Below, one piece after another: positions 40,748 through 49,284 of a stretch of DNA of 64,000 bases. The number at the start of each line of letters is the position of its first letter. Within the stretch, counting starts at the first letter, position 1. The position numbers and the translations under genes are program-made. The DNA comes from Parablautia muri (GTDB lineage: Bacteria; Bacillota; Clostridia; Lachnospirales; Lachnospiraceae): positions 38,532 through 102,531 of the forward strand of contig NZ_QZDT01000016.1 of assembly GCF_009917485.1 (NCBI RefSeq), read 5' to 3'. The notes under the pieces were generated by a model. That model was not told the DNA's origin and did no database searches. It saw nothing but the letters and a program-made list of their open reading frames with translations.

Positions 40748-42427
40748 ATGCTAACAAAAAAAATGGAAAAAATGAAAATGCAGCAGAAGCTTAATTTTGG
40801 TTACATAATCGTTATTGTACTGATGGTTATATCCGGTCTTTTTAGCATCATTTCATTGAGAACATTGTATGGGAATTTGACCAGCTATACAAATGGCGCT
40901 CAGGTAGTGGAAACAGCTACGCAGATGAGCCGGGTTCATATCAATGTGGCGGCGAGGGATATTCGAGAAATGGCCCTGAATGACGATACCAGCGCTTACA
41001 GCACTTATAAAGCGGAGATAGAAGAACGGGTAGAGAAAGCAAGAGAAGAAATTGTAGCATTAAAGGCAACGGGCCTGATTGATGCGGATACTGTGGAGAG
41101 CTTTTCCAACTCATTAGAAGAGTGGATTGAAGTTGGTTATGAGATCATTGGTGAGCTTGAAGCAGGAAACAGGGAAGAAGCTACACAACTGATTTTTAAT
41201 GATTGTGTACCGTTACTGAATAAACTGATTACTGCAGCACAGGAAATAGATGTTATTGCAGGGGATATAACAAATGAGGCACTTATCAGCAGCAGGAATT
41301 CGTTTTATATTGGAGTAGCTGTTACGATTGCATTTATTATTCTAGCAACCATTTTATCATTCTATATTGGAAGGAAAATCATTGTTGCAGTTACAACACC
41401 CCTTGTTGAAATCGAATCAGTGGCTAAGGGTCTTGCACAGGGAAATCTTCATAATGATTTGACCTATCAGTCTGAGGATGAAATCGGAAGTCTGGCTGAT
41501 AACCTCAGGGATTCTATTAAGACATTGAGTACATATGTGGATGATATATCAAGAACCATGAGTGAGTTCTCTAAAGGAAATTTTGTGGTTCAGCCTGCAG
41601 TGGAATGGAAGGGCGATTTTGAGGGAATCCATGAATCCTTTATGATGTTCGAAGATAAAATGGCTGATACCATCAGAGGCATACAGGAAGTTGCAGAGCA
41701 GGTTAAGAGCGGATCTGACAATGTTTCCGACAGTTCTACGGATTTGGCGCAGGCAGCAACAGAGCAGGCCGGAATTGCTCAGGAATTGGCGGCTACGATT
41801 GAAAGCGTATCCGGTCAGGTATCTCAGAATGCGGAATCTGCTAAGGAAATCAGCAGGAAAGTAGAAAACATGGGAGAAGAAATCTTCCAAGGCAATGAGA
41901 AAATGCAGGAGATGGTGCTGTCCATGAAGGAAATCAGCAACGCTTCTCAGGAAATTGGAAAAATCATTGCTACAATTAATGACATTGCATCCCAGACAAA
42001 TCTGCTTGCACTGAACGCTTCTATTGAAGCAGCAAGAGCAGGTGAAGCAGGAAGAGGCTTTGCAGTGGTAGCAGATCAGGTTTCCACATTGGCATCCCAG
42101 AGTTCCGATGCTGCTAAAGAGTCAACTGTACTGATTGAGTCCTCTATGCGTGCAGTTAAGAAGGGTGTAGTGATTGCTGAAGAAACAGCAAAACAGCTTG
42201 AAAATGTAGTGACGGGTTCAAAGACTATCACGGCAGAGGTTTCCAAGGTGGCAAATGCACTGGAAGCACAGGAAGATTCCTTTGCACAGATTAATTCCGG
42301 TGTAGATAATATTAATGATGTGGTACAGACCAATGCTGCTACTTCCCAGGAATGTGCGGCTGCAAGCCAGGAAATGAACAATCAGGCAGGGGCTTTGGAA
42401 AGCCTTGTAGGCAAATTTAATATTTAA
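40748..42427 (+). CDS. methyl-accepting chemotaxis protein
   Basis: A 559-residue chemoreceptor: TM1 (about 18-38), a four-helix-bundle ligand domain (about 40-182), TM2 (186-208), HAMP (about 210-262) and a long signalling coiled coil with the conserved tip around [20 protein letters not shown] and [16 protein letters not shown]. It senses an unknown small ligand outside the cell and signals to CheA. No chemotaxis genes adjoin it. The SD is a loose AGAGAGGG. A strong hairpin terminator follows. Confidence 0.95.
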   Translation: MLTKKMEKMKMQQKLNFGYIIVIVLMVISGLFSIISLRTLYGNLTSYTNGAQVVETATQMSRVHINVAARDIREMALNDDTSAYSTYKAEIEERVEKAREEIVALKATGLIDADTVESFSNSLEEWIEVGYEIIGELEAGNREEATQLIFNDCVPLLNKLITAAQEIDVIAGDITNEALISSRNSFYIGVAVTIAFIILATILSFYIGRKIIVAVTTPLVEIESVAKGLAQGNLHNDLTYQSEDEIGSLADNLRDSIKTLSTYVDDISRTMSEFSKGNFVVQPAVEWKGDFEGIHESFMMFEDKMADTIRGIQEVAEQVKSGSDNVSDSSTDLAQAATEQAGIAQELAATIESVSGQVSQNAESAKEISRKVENMGEEIFQGNEKMQEMVLSMKEISNASQEIGKIIATINDIASQTNLLALNASIEAARAGEAGRGFAVVADQVSTLASQSSDAAKESTVLIESSMRAVKKGVVIAEETAKQLENVVTGSKTITAEVSKVANALEAQEDSFAQINSGVDNINDVVQTNAATSQECAAASQEMNNQAGALESLVGKFNI

Positions 42428-42462
42428 TAATTTAAGTTTTATATAGTGAATTGCTGATGGAT

Positions 42463-42504
42463 AAGGCCTTGCAAATGATGGAACATCATTTACAAGGCCT
42501 TTTA
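42463..42504 (+). terminator. terminator after the chemoreceptor gene
   Basis: AAGGCCTTGCAAATGATG pairs with CATCATTTACAAGGCCTT with one mismatch, followed by TTTATT. Confidence 0.9.
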
Positions 42505-42551
42505 TTGAACCAATTATATCAATTATTTGAAATAGAAAGGAGTTTTGCAGC

Positions 42552-44753
42552 ATGGTAACACCAAGATTTATCAAAAATCAGTCAGGCCCTACTCTGGGAG
42601 TAGCAGAAGTGCCTGTCTTAAAAATAGACGGGCTGTACTTTAAGGATATGGAACGGACAGGTACTTTACTGCCATATGAGGATTGGCGGCTGCCTGCCAG
42701 GGAGCGGGCCCGTGATTTGGCTTCACGCCTTAGCGTAGAAGAAATTGCAGGTCTTATGATGTACAGTGCGCATCAGATGGTACCCAGCCTTCCCGGCGGC
42801 CCTTTTTCTGCGACCTATCATGGAAAAAGCTATGAGGAAAGTGGCGCAAAACCTTGGGACATGACGGATGCCCAGCGAAAGTTTCTTTCTGAGGACCATG
42901 TACGGTATGTGCTGGCTATGTATATACAAAATGGTGAGATTGCAGCCCGCTGGAACAATGAAATGCAGGCATTTTGTGAGGCACTTCCACATGCGTTACC
43001 AGTAAATATCAGCAGCGACCCCCGTCATGGCGCAGCTAAAACGGCTGCTGAATTTAAAACAGAAGCTGCAGATACCAGCAAGTGGCCGGACGGCATGGCC
43101 ATGGCTGCTACCTTTGATCCGGATTTGTGCAGGGCTTTTGGACGTGTAGTGGCGCAGGAGTACCGTGCACTGGGAATATCGACCGCTTTAGGACCTCAAA
43201 TTGATGTGGGTACAGAGCCACGTTGGATGCGGGTAGAGGATACTTACGGAGCTTGTCCAGAACTGGTGACAGATATGGCGCGCGCTTATTGCGATGGTTT
43301 GCAAACAGATCCTTCTGCTCCTGAAAATGCCGAAGGATGGGGTAGCAGCAGTGTTTCTGCAATGGTGAAGCATTGGCCGGGAGGGGGCCCTTGTGAGGCT
43401 GGGCGAGATGCCCATTATCCTTTCGGGAAATATGCGGTATACCCTGGTCAAAATCTGGACAAGCATTTAAAGCCTTTTCTCGAGGGCGCATTTCAGTTGG
43501 ATGGTCCTACTGGGAAGGCGGCAGCCGTTATGCCTTATTATACGGTAAGCTGGAGAATGGATCCTTCCGGCCAGAATGTGGGCAACAGTTACAGCAAGTA
43601 TATTATAAATGATTTACTTCGCGAAAAGTATGAATATGACGGCGTTGTCTGTACCGATTGGGGGATTACCCAGGATCCGGATGCTAAGATTGACTCCTTT
43701 GGAAGCAGATGCTACGGATGCGAAAATATGACAGAGGCGGAACGCCATCTCCGCATTCTGGAAAACGGTGTAGATCAGTTCGGTGGAAATAATGATATAA
43801 AGCCTATCCTGGAGGCATATAAGCTTGGATGCGAAAAATATGGCGAAAAGGCAATGAGAGAGCGCTTTGAGCGCAGTGCGGTCAGACTGCTTCTTACTAG
43901 CTTCCGCTGCGGGTTGTTTGAAAATCCTTATCTTGACCCGGAAGAAAGCGTTAAAACATTAGGTTGTAAGGAGTTTTGCGAGGCAGGCTTTGCGGCTCAG
44001 TTGAAATCTGTAGTTATGGTTAAAAACAATGGAGCGCTGCCGGTTAATGGCCGTAAGAAAGTATATATTCCCGGGCGTACGATCCGTGAGAGAAAGAATT
44101 TCTTCCGCGGATTGATCGGGGAGCAATGCATTGCCGGTGCAGACCGCAGGAATGTGGAGGAATTTTTTGAATGGACGGATTCACCTTCTGAGGCAGACTT
44201 TGCGTTGTGTTTTATAGAAAGTCCTTTAAGCGATGGTTACAGCGAGGAAACCGGTTATAAACCGATTATGCTCCAGTACCGTCCATACACCGCGTTGAAG
44301 GCAAGAAAAGAGAGCATAGCAGGCGGGGATTTTCGGGAAGATTTTTCAAACCGCAGCTACTTTGGTAAAAGTAATCAGGCAGCAAACGAGGGAGATTTGG
44401 ATTTAGTATTGGATACCCGTGCGGCTATGCCGGATAAGCCTGTGATTGTAGTGGTACGGATGCACAATCCCTGTGTTTTGGAGGAGCTTGAGCCTTATGC
44501 GGATGCTATTTTGGTAGATTTTGGTGTGCAGGAGAAGGCAATCCTTACTTTGGTAAGCGGTAAGGCAGAACCAGTGGGCTTATTGCCAGTTCAGCTTCCG
44601 ACTAATATGGATACCGTGGAAGAACATGGGGAAGATACCCCTTTGGATTATTGCCCTTATGAGGACAGTTATGGAAATGTTTACGATTTTGGATTTGGAA
44701 TGAACTGGAAGGGACCGATTCATGATAAGCGGAATGCTAAGTATCATAAATAA
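42552..44753 (+). CDS. glycoside hydrolase family 3 (beta-glycosidase)
   Basis: A 733-residue cytoplasmic enzyme (no signal peptide). The GH3 barrel holds LPVNISSDPRHG, ALGPQIDVGTEPRW, the substrate-binding KHWPGGGP (Lys-His of the KHFPG motif) and nucleophile Asp369 in VVCTDWG. The second domain begins about residue 470 with SVVMVKNNGALPV; the C-terminus with GNVYDFGFGMNW matches family members that act on beta-glucosides or beta-xylosides. The exact sugar cannot be read. The ATG is preceded by AAAGGAG. Confidence 0.93.
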   Translation: MVTPRFIKNQSGPTLGVAEVPVLKIDGLYFKDMERTGTLLPYEDWRLPARERARDLASRLSVEEIAGLMMYSAHQMVPSLPGGPFSATYHGKSYEESGAKPWDMTDAQRKFLSEDHVRYVLAMYIQNGEIAARWNNEMQAFCEALPHALPVNISSDPRHGAAKTAAEFKTEAADTSKWPDGMAMAATFDPDLCRAFGRVVAQEYRALGISTALGPQIDVGTEPRWMRVEDTYGACPELVTDMARAYCDGLQTDPSAPENAEGWGSSSVSAMVKHWPGGGPCEAGRDAHYPFGKYAVYPGQNLDKHLKPFLEGAFQLDGPTGKAAAVMPYYTVSWRMDPSGQNVGNSYSKYIINDLLREKYEYDGVVCTDWGITQDPDAKIDSFGSRCYGCENMTEAERHLRILENGVDQFGGNNDIKPILEAYKLGCEKYGEKAMRERFERSAVRLLLTSFRCGLFENPYLDPEESVKTLGCKEFCEAGFAAQLKSVVMVKNNGALPVNGRKKVYIPGRTIRERKNFFRGLIGEQCIAGADRRNVEEFFEWTDSPSEADFALCFIESPLSDGYSEETGYKPIMLQYRPYTALKARKESIAGGDFREDFSNRSYFGKSNQAANEGDLDLVLDTRAAMPDKPVIVVVRMHNPCVLEELEPYADAILVDFGVQEKAILTLVSGKAEPVGLLPVQLPTNMDTVEEHGEDTPLDYCPYEDSYGNVYDFGFGMNWKGPIHDKRNAKYHK

Positions 44754-44897
44754 TATTGGAAAGTAGAATTATTCCGTCAGTAAAGCTGTTTTAATGTGAA
44801 AATATGGCAGTTGTTTTTGTAAAATGAAGTGACTGCCATAAGTAACGGGAACAGGATTGCCAGGAAACAGGATTTTATAAAAAAATAGATAAAACGG

Positions 44898-44926
44898 TTG
44901 ACAGAAGCGACAAAAAAAGATACAAT
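44898..44926 (+). promoter_or_regulatory. promoter of tRNA-Leu
   Basis: TTGACA (44898-44903), 17 bases, TACAAT (44921-44926), ending 11 bases before the tRNA. Confidence 0.85.
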
Positions 44927-44937
44927 ATTGTTTGTTC

Positions 44938-45021
44938 GCAGGAATGGCGGAATTGGCAGACGCGCACGGTTCAGGTCCGTGTGGTAGCAATACCATGAGA
45001 GTTCAAGTCTCTTTTCCTGCA
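44938..45021 (+). tRNA. tRNA-Leu (anticodon CAG)
   Basis: Acceptor stem GCAGGAA (44938-44944) with TTCCTGC (45014-45020) and discriminator A at 45021. The D-arm includes GGCGGAATTGGCAGACGC. The anticodon stem CACGG/CCGTG encloses TTCAGGT, so the anticodon is CAG. A long variable arm (GTGGTAGCAATACCAT) marks class II tRNA. The T-arm is GAGAGTTCAAGTCTC. The 3' CCA is not encoded. Confidence 0.95.
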
Positions 45022-45024
45022 CGG

Positions 45025-45053
45025 AAAGAAGTCCTAAATGGGGCTTCTTTTTT
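45025..45053 (+). terminator. terminator after tRNA-Leu
   Basis: AAAGAAGTCC pairs with GGGGCTTCTTT, followed by TTT. Confidence 0.8.
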
Positions 45054-45062
45054 ATGTACTGC

Positions 45063-45683
45063 TTAGTCTGTACTAGTTATTTTCAGCTTTGAGACAAAGG
45101 CCTCTGTTCCAATATCCACAAAAATGCCTATGGCATCTTTTTGACCGGTACCATGTTTCAGGTGTTCAACAATTAAAATAGGATTTGTGAATTGATTTAG
45201 ATAGAATTCTGCACGTTCATTTTCAATGACAGCCTTTAAGGTAATCCATTCATTTAAATCTATATCAGCACAGGCTTCATATTTGGTAATGCCATATTCC
45301 CGGAAGTAACTGAATGTATAGCCGGGATAGGAAAAATATTGGCACCCATGAGCTTTTCTGACAGCATCGGTACATGTACGGCCATTGGTCGGCCTTAGGT
45401 AAAAGGATTCAAATTTTGAATCACCTGCATTAGCCCTGAATACGATACCAATAAATCCTCTTGCAAATTCAGGAGCATCGGGCAGTAAACGGCTTAACAG
45501 TTTTATTTCGATAATGCCGTTATGGAATTGCAAATCATTTAGTTTTGCATAAGTATTTTCATCATAAAGATTCATTTTATCCTTTTTGATTATACGCAAA
45601 ATAGATTTGCCTTCAAACATTGCATTTTCTATCAGTGTATGTACTGCGGTGAAATTTTTCTTTTCGAGGTGAATTGATTTCAT
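45063..45683 (-). CDS. protein with concanavalin-A-like (LamG type) fold, function unknown
   Basis: A 206-residue protein with no signal peptide. The pattern of beta strands and motifs FARGFIGIVFRA, SKFESFYLRPTNGR, CQYFSYPGYTFSYFRE and NEWITLKAVIENERAEFYL resembles the lectin/glucanase jelly-roll seen in LamG and DUF1080-type proteins. No catalytic residues are identified; it may bind carbohydrate. The SD is AGGAGG. It is a single gene, convergent with tRNA-Leu. Confidence 0.7.
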   Translation of the reverse strand: MKSIHLEKKNFTAVHTLIENAMFEGKSILRIIKKDKMNLYDENTYAKLNDLQFHNGIIEIKLLSRLLPDAPEFARGFIGIVFRANAGDSKFESFYLRPTNGRTCTDAVRKAHGCQYFSYPGYTFSYFREYGITKYEACADIDLNEWITLKAVIENERAEFYLNQFTNPILIVEHLKHGTGQKDAIGIFVDIGTEAFVSKLKITSTD

Positions 45684-46221
45684 ATAATGCCTCCTGTGAA
45701 ATAGATTGAAAAATAATTTGTATTTTGTTACTATTACTTATAACATCTTTTGAGTGGCCTCTTAGGTATATAATAGTTTATAATAGTTTTGAGTGATATA
45801 TAGTTTGCAATAAAGCTGCTATTCGCAGAAAAGAGGCCAGCATAGTAACATTCGGGGCGGTATTTCGCATTTTGCTGTTAAGGATGGCTTGAAAAGTAAT
45901 GTCATATATAAGCAAATATGTTAGATTTGCTTGTAAATAATTGTAAAAATGGCTGGTATGTATGATTATGGTTTTTAATTGGAAAGATGAATAGATAGGT
46001 ATTATTGTAAGAATTTGCTTTTAGGCCTGATGTTAGTGTTGTTAGACATTACATCAGGCTTTTTAAGAGAAAAATGTAACTACCTAGATGGTAGATGTAA
46101 CTGCTATATGTCATCAACTGTGTCATGTGGTATTTGGAATTGACATGCACAAGAGAGAAACATGTGTATACTAATAAAATAGAGATAAGCATCCGCTCTT
46201 TGGATGCGGAAAGAGGTAAAT
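45684..46221. other. 538-base gap with paired elements, possible small RNA
   Basis: No coding frame is convincing. Nested inverted repeats span 45726-45850: TGTTACTAT (45726-45734) with ATAGTAACA (45842-45850), and TGGCCTCTT (45755-45763) with AAGAGGCCA (45831-45839). A second stem, GCCTGATGT with ACATCAGGC (46025-46059), is followed by TTTTT and looks like a terminator although no gene precedes it. This could bracket a small RNA. Confidence 0.45.
46025..46064 (+). terminator. terminator-like hairpin without an upstream gene
   Basis: GCCTGATGT / ACATCAGGC with a 17-base loop, then a T run. It may end a small RNA from the preceding gap. Confidence 0.6.
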
Positions 46222-47016
46222 ATGAATCAGGCAATTGGTTGGGCTGCTATGGGGACCGGTTTTACATTTTTTATGACCGCCCTTGGGGCCAGCGTGGTAT
46301 TCATTTTTAAAAGGGAAATGGGGAAAAGTATTCAAAGGGCATTTTTAGGCTTTGCGGCCGGAGTAATGATGGCGGCCTCCGTATGGTCTTTGCTGATTCC
46401 TGCAATAGAGGAAACAGAGAGTATGGGAAAAATAGCGTGGATTCCTGCAGCCGGAGGCTTTGTGCTCGGGGGCTTATTTTTATATTTGCTGGATTTTTTG
46501 ATGCCGCACCTGCATTTGGGCGAGAAAAATCCGGAAGGTATAAAAACCTCCTTTCACAGGACAACGTTGCTGGTGCTGGCAGTAACGCTGCACAACATTC
46601 CGGAGGGAATGGCAGTAGGTTTAGCCTTTGCTATGGCGGCACAGCATCCGGAGGATCAGGCTCTTTATGCGGCAGCTTTCGCGTTGGCTATCGGTATAGG
46701 CATTCAAAATTTTCCTGAAGGCGCAGCAATCTCCCTTCCTCTGCGTCAGGAAGGTATGAGCAGGTGGAAGGCTTTTTGGTTTGGTGGCCTTTCGGGGGTG
46801 GTGGAATTAATATTTGGTATTGGAATTACTCTGATTGCGGCACAAATCACGCCATATATGCCATGGTTCTTGGCTTTTGCAGCGGGGGCAATGATTTACG
46901 TGGTGGTGGAGGAGCTGATACCGGAAGCTAATCAGGGTGAGCATTCAAACCTTGGTACCATAGGTGTTATGGCAGGCTTTTTGATAATGATGATTTTAGA
47001 TGTGGCGCTAGGATGA
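46222..47016 (+). CDS. ZIP family metal transporter
   Basis: A 264-residue membrane protein with eight hydrophobic segments. The ZIP metal-site motifs are LHNIPEGMAVG in helix IV and IQNFPEGAAIS in helix V, and VVEELIPEA in a later helix. It resembles the GufA-like branch and probably moves Zn2+ (or Fe2+/Mn2+) into the cell. The ATG at 46222 has AAAGAGGT 6 bases upstream; an earlier GTG/ATG is less likely. There is a TTGACA at 46140 but its spacing to TATACT (46167) is 21 bases, so the promoter is uncertain. Confidence 0.9.
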   Translation: MNQAIGWAAMGTGFTFFMTALGASVVFIFKREMGKSIQRAFLGFAAGVMMAASVWSLLIPAIEETESMGKIAWIPAAGGFVLGGLFLYLLDFLMPHLHLGEKNPEGIKTSFHRTTLLVLAVTLHNIPEGMAVGLAFAMAAQHPEDQALYAAAFALAIGIGIQNFPEGAAISLPLRQEGMSRWKAFWFGGLSGVVELIFGIGITLIAAQITPYMPWFLAFAAGAMIYVVVEELIPEANQGEHSNLGTIGVMAGFLIMMILDVALG

Positions 47017-47062
47017 TGTATGTATGAACGCTGGTAGAAAAGTGTAAATATCTTAATTCCTC

Positions 47063-47082
47063 AATAGACCTTACACTTTTGC
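47063..47082 (+). repeat. inverted repeat, left arm, flanking the tetrad-repeat gene
   Basis: It is the inverse of 47880-47899 with 19 of 20 bases matching. An extra copy of its core, AAAAGTGTAA, is at 47038-47047 and forms a hairpin with this arm, which may end the ZIP gene transcript. Confidence 0.65.
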
Positions 47083-47146
47083 ATAAGAAATTTCAGAATG
47101 CTATATGAAATGATATACATTTGGCGAATGCTGTGAAAGACAATAC

Positions 47147-47166
47147 CCCCGCCTTTTGAGGCGGGG
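47147..47166 (-). terminator. hairpin just downstream of the tetrad-repeat gene
   Basis: CCCCGCC, six-base loop, GGCGGGG. Only weak T runs follow on either strand. Confidence 0.55.
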
Positions 47167-47176
47167 CTGACCTTGC

Positions 47177-47755
47177 TTATTGAGGAAGCATTTCATGCTG
47201 CTTTAATACTTCAATAACTGTTTCCATCTGATCCTTGAGAAGGTGTATATCCTTTCGAATGTTTCTTTCAGAAATTTTTACATCAAGCTCCAAATCATCC
47301 ATTTTTCTTGAAGCACGCTCCAACTTTATATCAATCATATCAAGGCGGCCATATATGGGTTTGATTTTAGGGTCAAACTTTTTATCAAAGCTCTTATCGA
47401 AACTTTCAGCAAAACTCTTTTTAAAACTTTTGTCAAAACTTTCGGTAAATTTTTTATCGAAGCTTTTATCGAAACTTTCAGCAAAACTCTTTTTAAAACT
47501 TTTGTCAAAACTTTCGGTAAATTTTTTATCAAAGCTTTCATCGAAACTTTTATCAAAGCTTTTTTTAAAACTTTTGTCAAAATTTTCGGCAAATTTTTTA
47601 TCAAAGCTTTCATCGAAACTTTCAGCAAAGCTTTTTTTAAAGCTTTTGTCAAAATTTTCGGCAAATTTTTTATCAAAGCTTTTATCAAAATTTTCGATAA
47701 GCTTTTCATCTAATAGTTCACCTATTGCTTTAATATCATCAACTGTCAATGTCAT
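47177..47755 (-). CDS. tetrad-repeat coiled protein (Phe every fourth residue)
   Basis: A 192-residue protein. Residues 1-19 (MTLTVDDIKAIGELLDEKL) look like the start of a family of short coiled-coil proteins in Lachnospiraceae. Residues 20-127 are nine 12-residue units of the type (A/T)ES-FDKS-FDKK-F, alternating with a unit ending FKKSF, so Phe falls at every fourth position. Residues 128-192 form an ordinary coiled coil (RLDMIDIKLERASRK and on). The repeats give a long charged helix with one Phe stripe. There is no signal peptide or membrane segment. The ATG at 47755 is preferred; earlier in-frame starts exist. The function is unknown. The gene lies between inverted repeats. Confidence 0.7.
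   Translation of the reverse strand: MTLTVDDIKAIGELLDEKLIENFDKSFDKKFAENFDKSFKKSFAESFDESFDKKFAENFDKSFKKSFDKSFDESFDKKFTESFDKSFKKSFAESFDKSFDKKFTESFDKSFKKSFAESFDKSFDKKFDPKIKPIYGRLDMIDIKLERASRKMDDLELDVKISERNIRKDIHLLKDQMETVIEVLKQHEMLPQ
47375..47698 (-). repeat. nine tandem 36-bp units within the coding region
   Basis: Exactly 324 bases. Units alternate in type so that a 72-bp period is stronger than the 36-bp one (for example the near-identical copies around 47400 and 47470). Such arrays can expand and contract by slippage. Confidence 0.85.
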
Positions 47756-47879
47756 GTGAATACCTATTACCTTTCCGTGCCTGCTAATTTTAAGCGGAAA
47801 GCACAAATCTATATGTATAAAATACTGTTGTTTTATGTCAATGGATTATTATGAAATGTATTATTTTGATTTTAGCATA

Positions 47880-47899
47880 GCAAAAGTGTAAAGTCTATT
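47880..47899 (+). repeat. inverted repeat, right arm, flanking the tetrad-repeat gene
   Basis: GCAAAAGTGTAAAGTC followed by TATT; the inverse of 47063-47082 with one mismatch. Confidence 0.65.
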
Positions 47900-48148
47900 C
47901 AATTATCAAGGTAGGATATAGCAGCATTTAAATTATGAATTTGTATTTTGGAACGTAAGTTATCTCTCAAAGCTTGAAAGTGTCTGATGACCACCTTTAG
48001 AAGTGTAAAGTGTGGCAGGGATATAGATATGATTATTGATTAAAAATGTTTGTGAGAACCTTTTTTGCTTTGATAATTTATACTATCATAGTCTGCGTTG
48101 TGAAGTCAATTAAATAGATTTCTGTGATTGATAAGATAGTATCAGTTC

Positions 48149-48198
48149 GTTACTTTTCACGGGTCAGGAATGTGTATTCCTGACCCGTGAAAAGTAAC
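48149..48198. repeat. perfect 23-bp palindrome with 4-base loop
   Basis: Left arm 48149-48171 begins GTTACTTTTCACGGGTC; loop GTGT; right arm 48176-48198 is its exact inverse. There is no T run on either side, so it is not a classic terminator. It resembles REP/MITE-type intergenic palindromes. Confidence 0.9.
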
Positions 48199-48330
48199 CG
48201 GACTGTCACAACCAACAGAATTTGGCTTTTGGAAAGCCTTGTAAAATTATTTTTGAGAGTATATAATTGAGTAACAGTTTTAGCAAGGCGAAGCTGGTGT
48301 TACAATAAGCAAAAGATCAATACAGGTTGT

Positions 48331-49284
48331 ATGAAAGAAAACATTGGTGTAATCAATATGATTTATATCTTGACGGCGATGTATGCTGAGGCACGCGCTA
48401 TCATTACACATTTTCATCTAAAAAAGGATATATCACATATCCATTTTCAGGTATTTGATAATCAGGAAGTGGGCATTCGGCTGATTGTGGCAGGGATAGG
48501 TGCAATTTCGGCTGCGGTGGCAATTGCAGATACTTGCATGGCAGCGGAAGCAGGAGATTTTCTGGTCAATGTTGGTATTTGTGCCGGTATACAGGAGGAA
48601 AAGGTATCAGAAAAGGGAAATGACTGTCTGGCAAAAGGGGCATTGCTAAGTAGAGAACCTAATCAAGGCGAAAATGAAAGAATTTGCAGGATAGGGGAAA
48701 TTTTTTTATGCAATAAAATCAGAGAACAGATTACAGGCAGAACTTTTTATCCGGATATTTTGTATCCGCATGGATTGAAAGAAGCACAGATTTTGACGGG
48801 AGCAGCAGCCTACACAAAGGATAAAAAGAAAGAGGGTTTTTGGCTTTATGATATGGAGGCCGCGGCGGTTTATCAGGCGGGATTGTATTACTTTGGTCCC
48901 CATCAGATGAGTTTTTTGAAAGTGGTATCTGATTATGGGGATGCCGAAAAGGTAACAGCGGAGCAGGTCAGGGAGCTGATGGAAGGCAATGTGGAAAGGA
49001 TTGCGGAATATGTTAACTTTCTACAAGAGATAGGGCGCAAAGAGCAATCTGGTATAAGTTTTTTAGAAGATGTGCTGCTAAGTGAGACGGAGAAGCTTTG
49101 CAGGGATATGCATTGTTCCAAGACAATGGCGGCGGCTCTGCGTCAGTGTATTCGTTATGGTATTCTATCCGGTGTGGATATTGCAGAGCTGAGAAAAGAA
49201 ATGTACCGCGAGGGGAAGCTGCCGTGTAAGGATAAAAGAGAGGGAAAGCTTTGTTTTGAAGAATTTAAAAGGAGAGTATTATAA
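48331..49284 (+). CDS. nucleoside phosphorylase/nucleosidase (MTAN/PNP fold)
   Basis: A 317-residue protein (or 308 if it starts at the ATG at 48358, where homologues usually begin MIYI). The N-terminal 230 residues have the PNP/UDP-phosphorylase fold: LIVAGIGAISAAVAIAD, VNVGICAG, LYDMEAAAVYQAGLYY (the family's D-M-E-A-A-A motif) and KVVSDYGDA with the catalytic-type Asp. The C-terminal 80 residues are a helical extension. Its stop lies inside the next gene, a radical SAM enzyme; it may cleave the 5'-deoxyadenosine that enzyme makes. SD for either start is weak. Confidence 0.82.
   Translation: MKENIGVINMIYILTAMYAEARAIITHFHLKKDISHIHFQVFDNQEVGIRLIVAGIGAISAAVAIADTCMAAEAGDFLVNVGICAGIQEEKVSEKGNDCLAKGALLSREPNQGENERICRIGEIFLCNKIREQITGRTFYPDILYPHGLKEAQILTGAAAYTKDKKKEGFWLYDMEAAAVYQAGLYYFGPHQMSFLKVVSDYGDAEKVTAEQVRELMEGNVERIAEYVNFLQEIGRKEQSGISFLEDVLLSETEKLCRDMHCSKTMAAALRQCIRYGILSGVDIAELRKEMYREGKLPCKDKREGKLCFEEFKRRVL

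Larger units (their letters stand above)
47756..48330. other. 575-base gap with several inverted repeats
   Basis: Contains the right arm of the flanking inverted repeat (47880-47899), a further AAGTGTAAAG at 48003, the 23-bp palindrome at 48149-48198, and a promoter TTGTAA (48239-48244), 17 bases, TATAAT (48262-48267) for the nucleosidase gene, followed by a GTAACAG...TGTTAC pair (48271-48303). No coding frame is credible. Confidence 0.55.

Noticed and set aside
47375..47698. Tandem repeats considered as a CRISPR array
   Set aside because: There are no unique spacers; units are contiguous, in frame and encode protein.
47235..47759. Long Leu/Ser/Lys-rich frame on the plus strand opposite the tetrad-repeat gene
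   Set aside because: It is the mirror of the 36-bp repeats, has no SD, and the minus-strand frame has a plausible start and a normal coiled-coil C-terminus.
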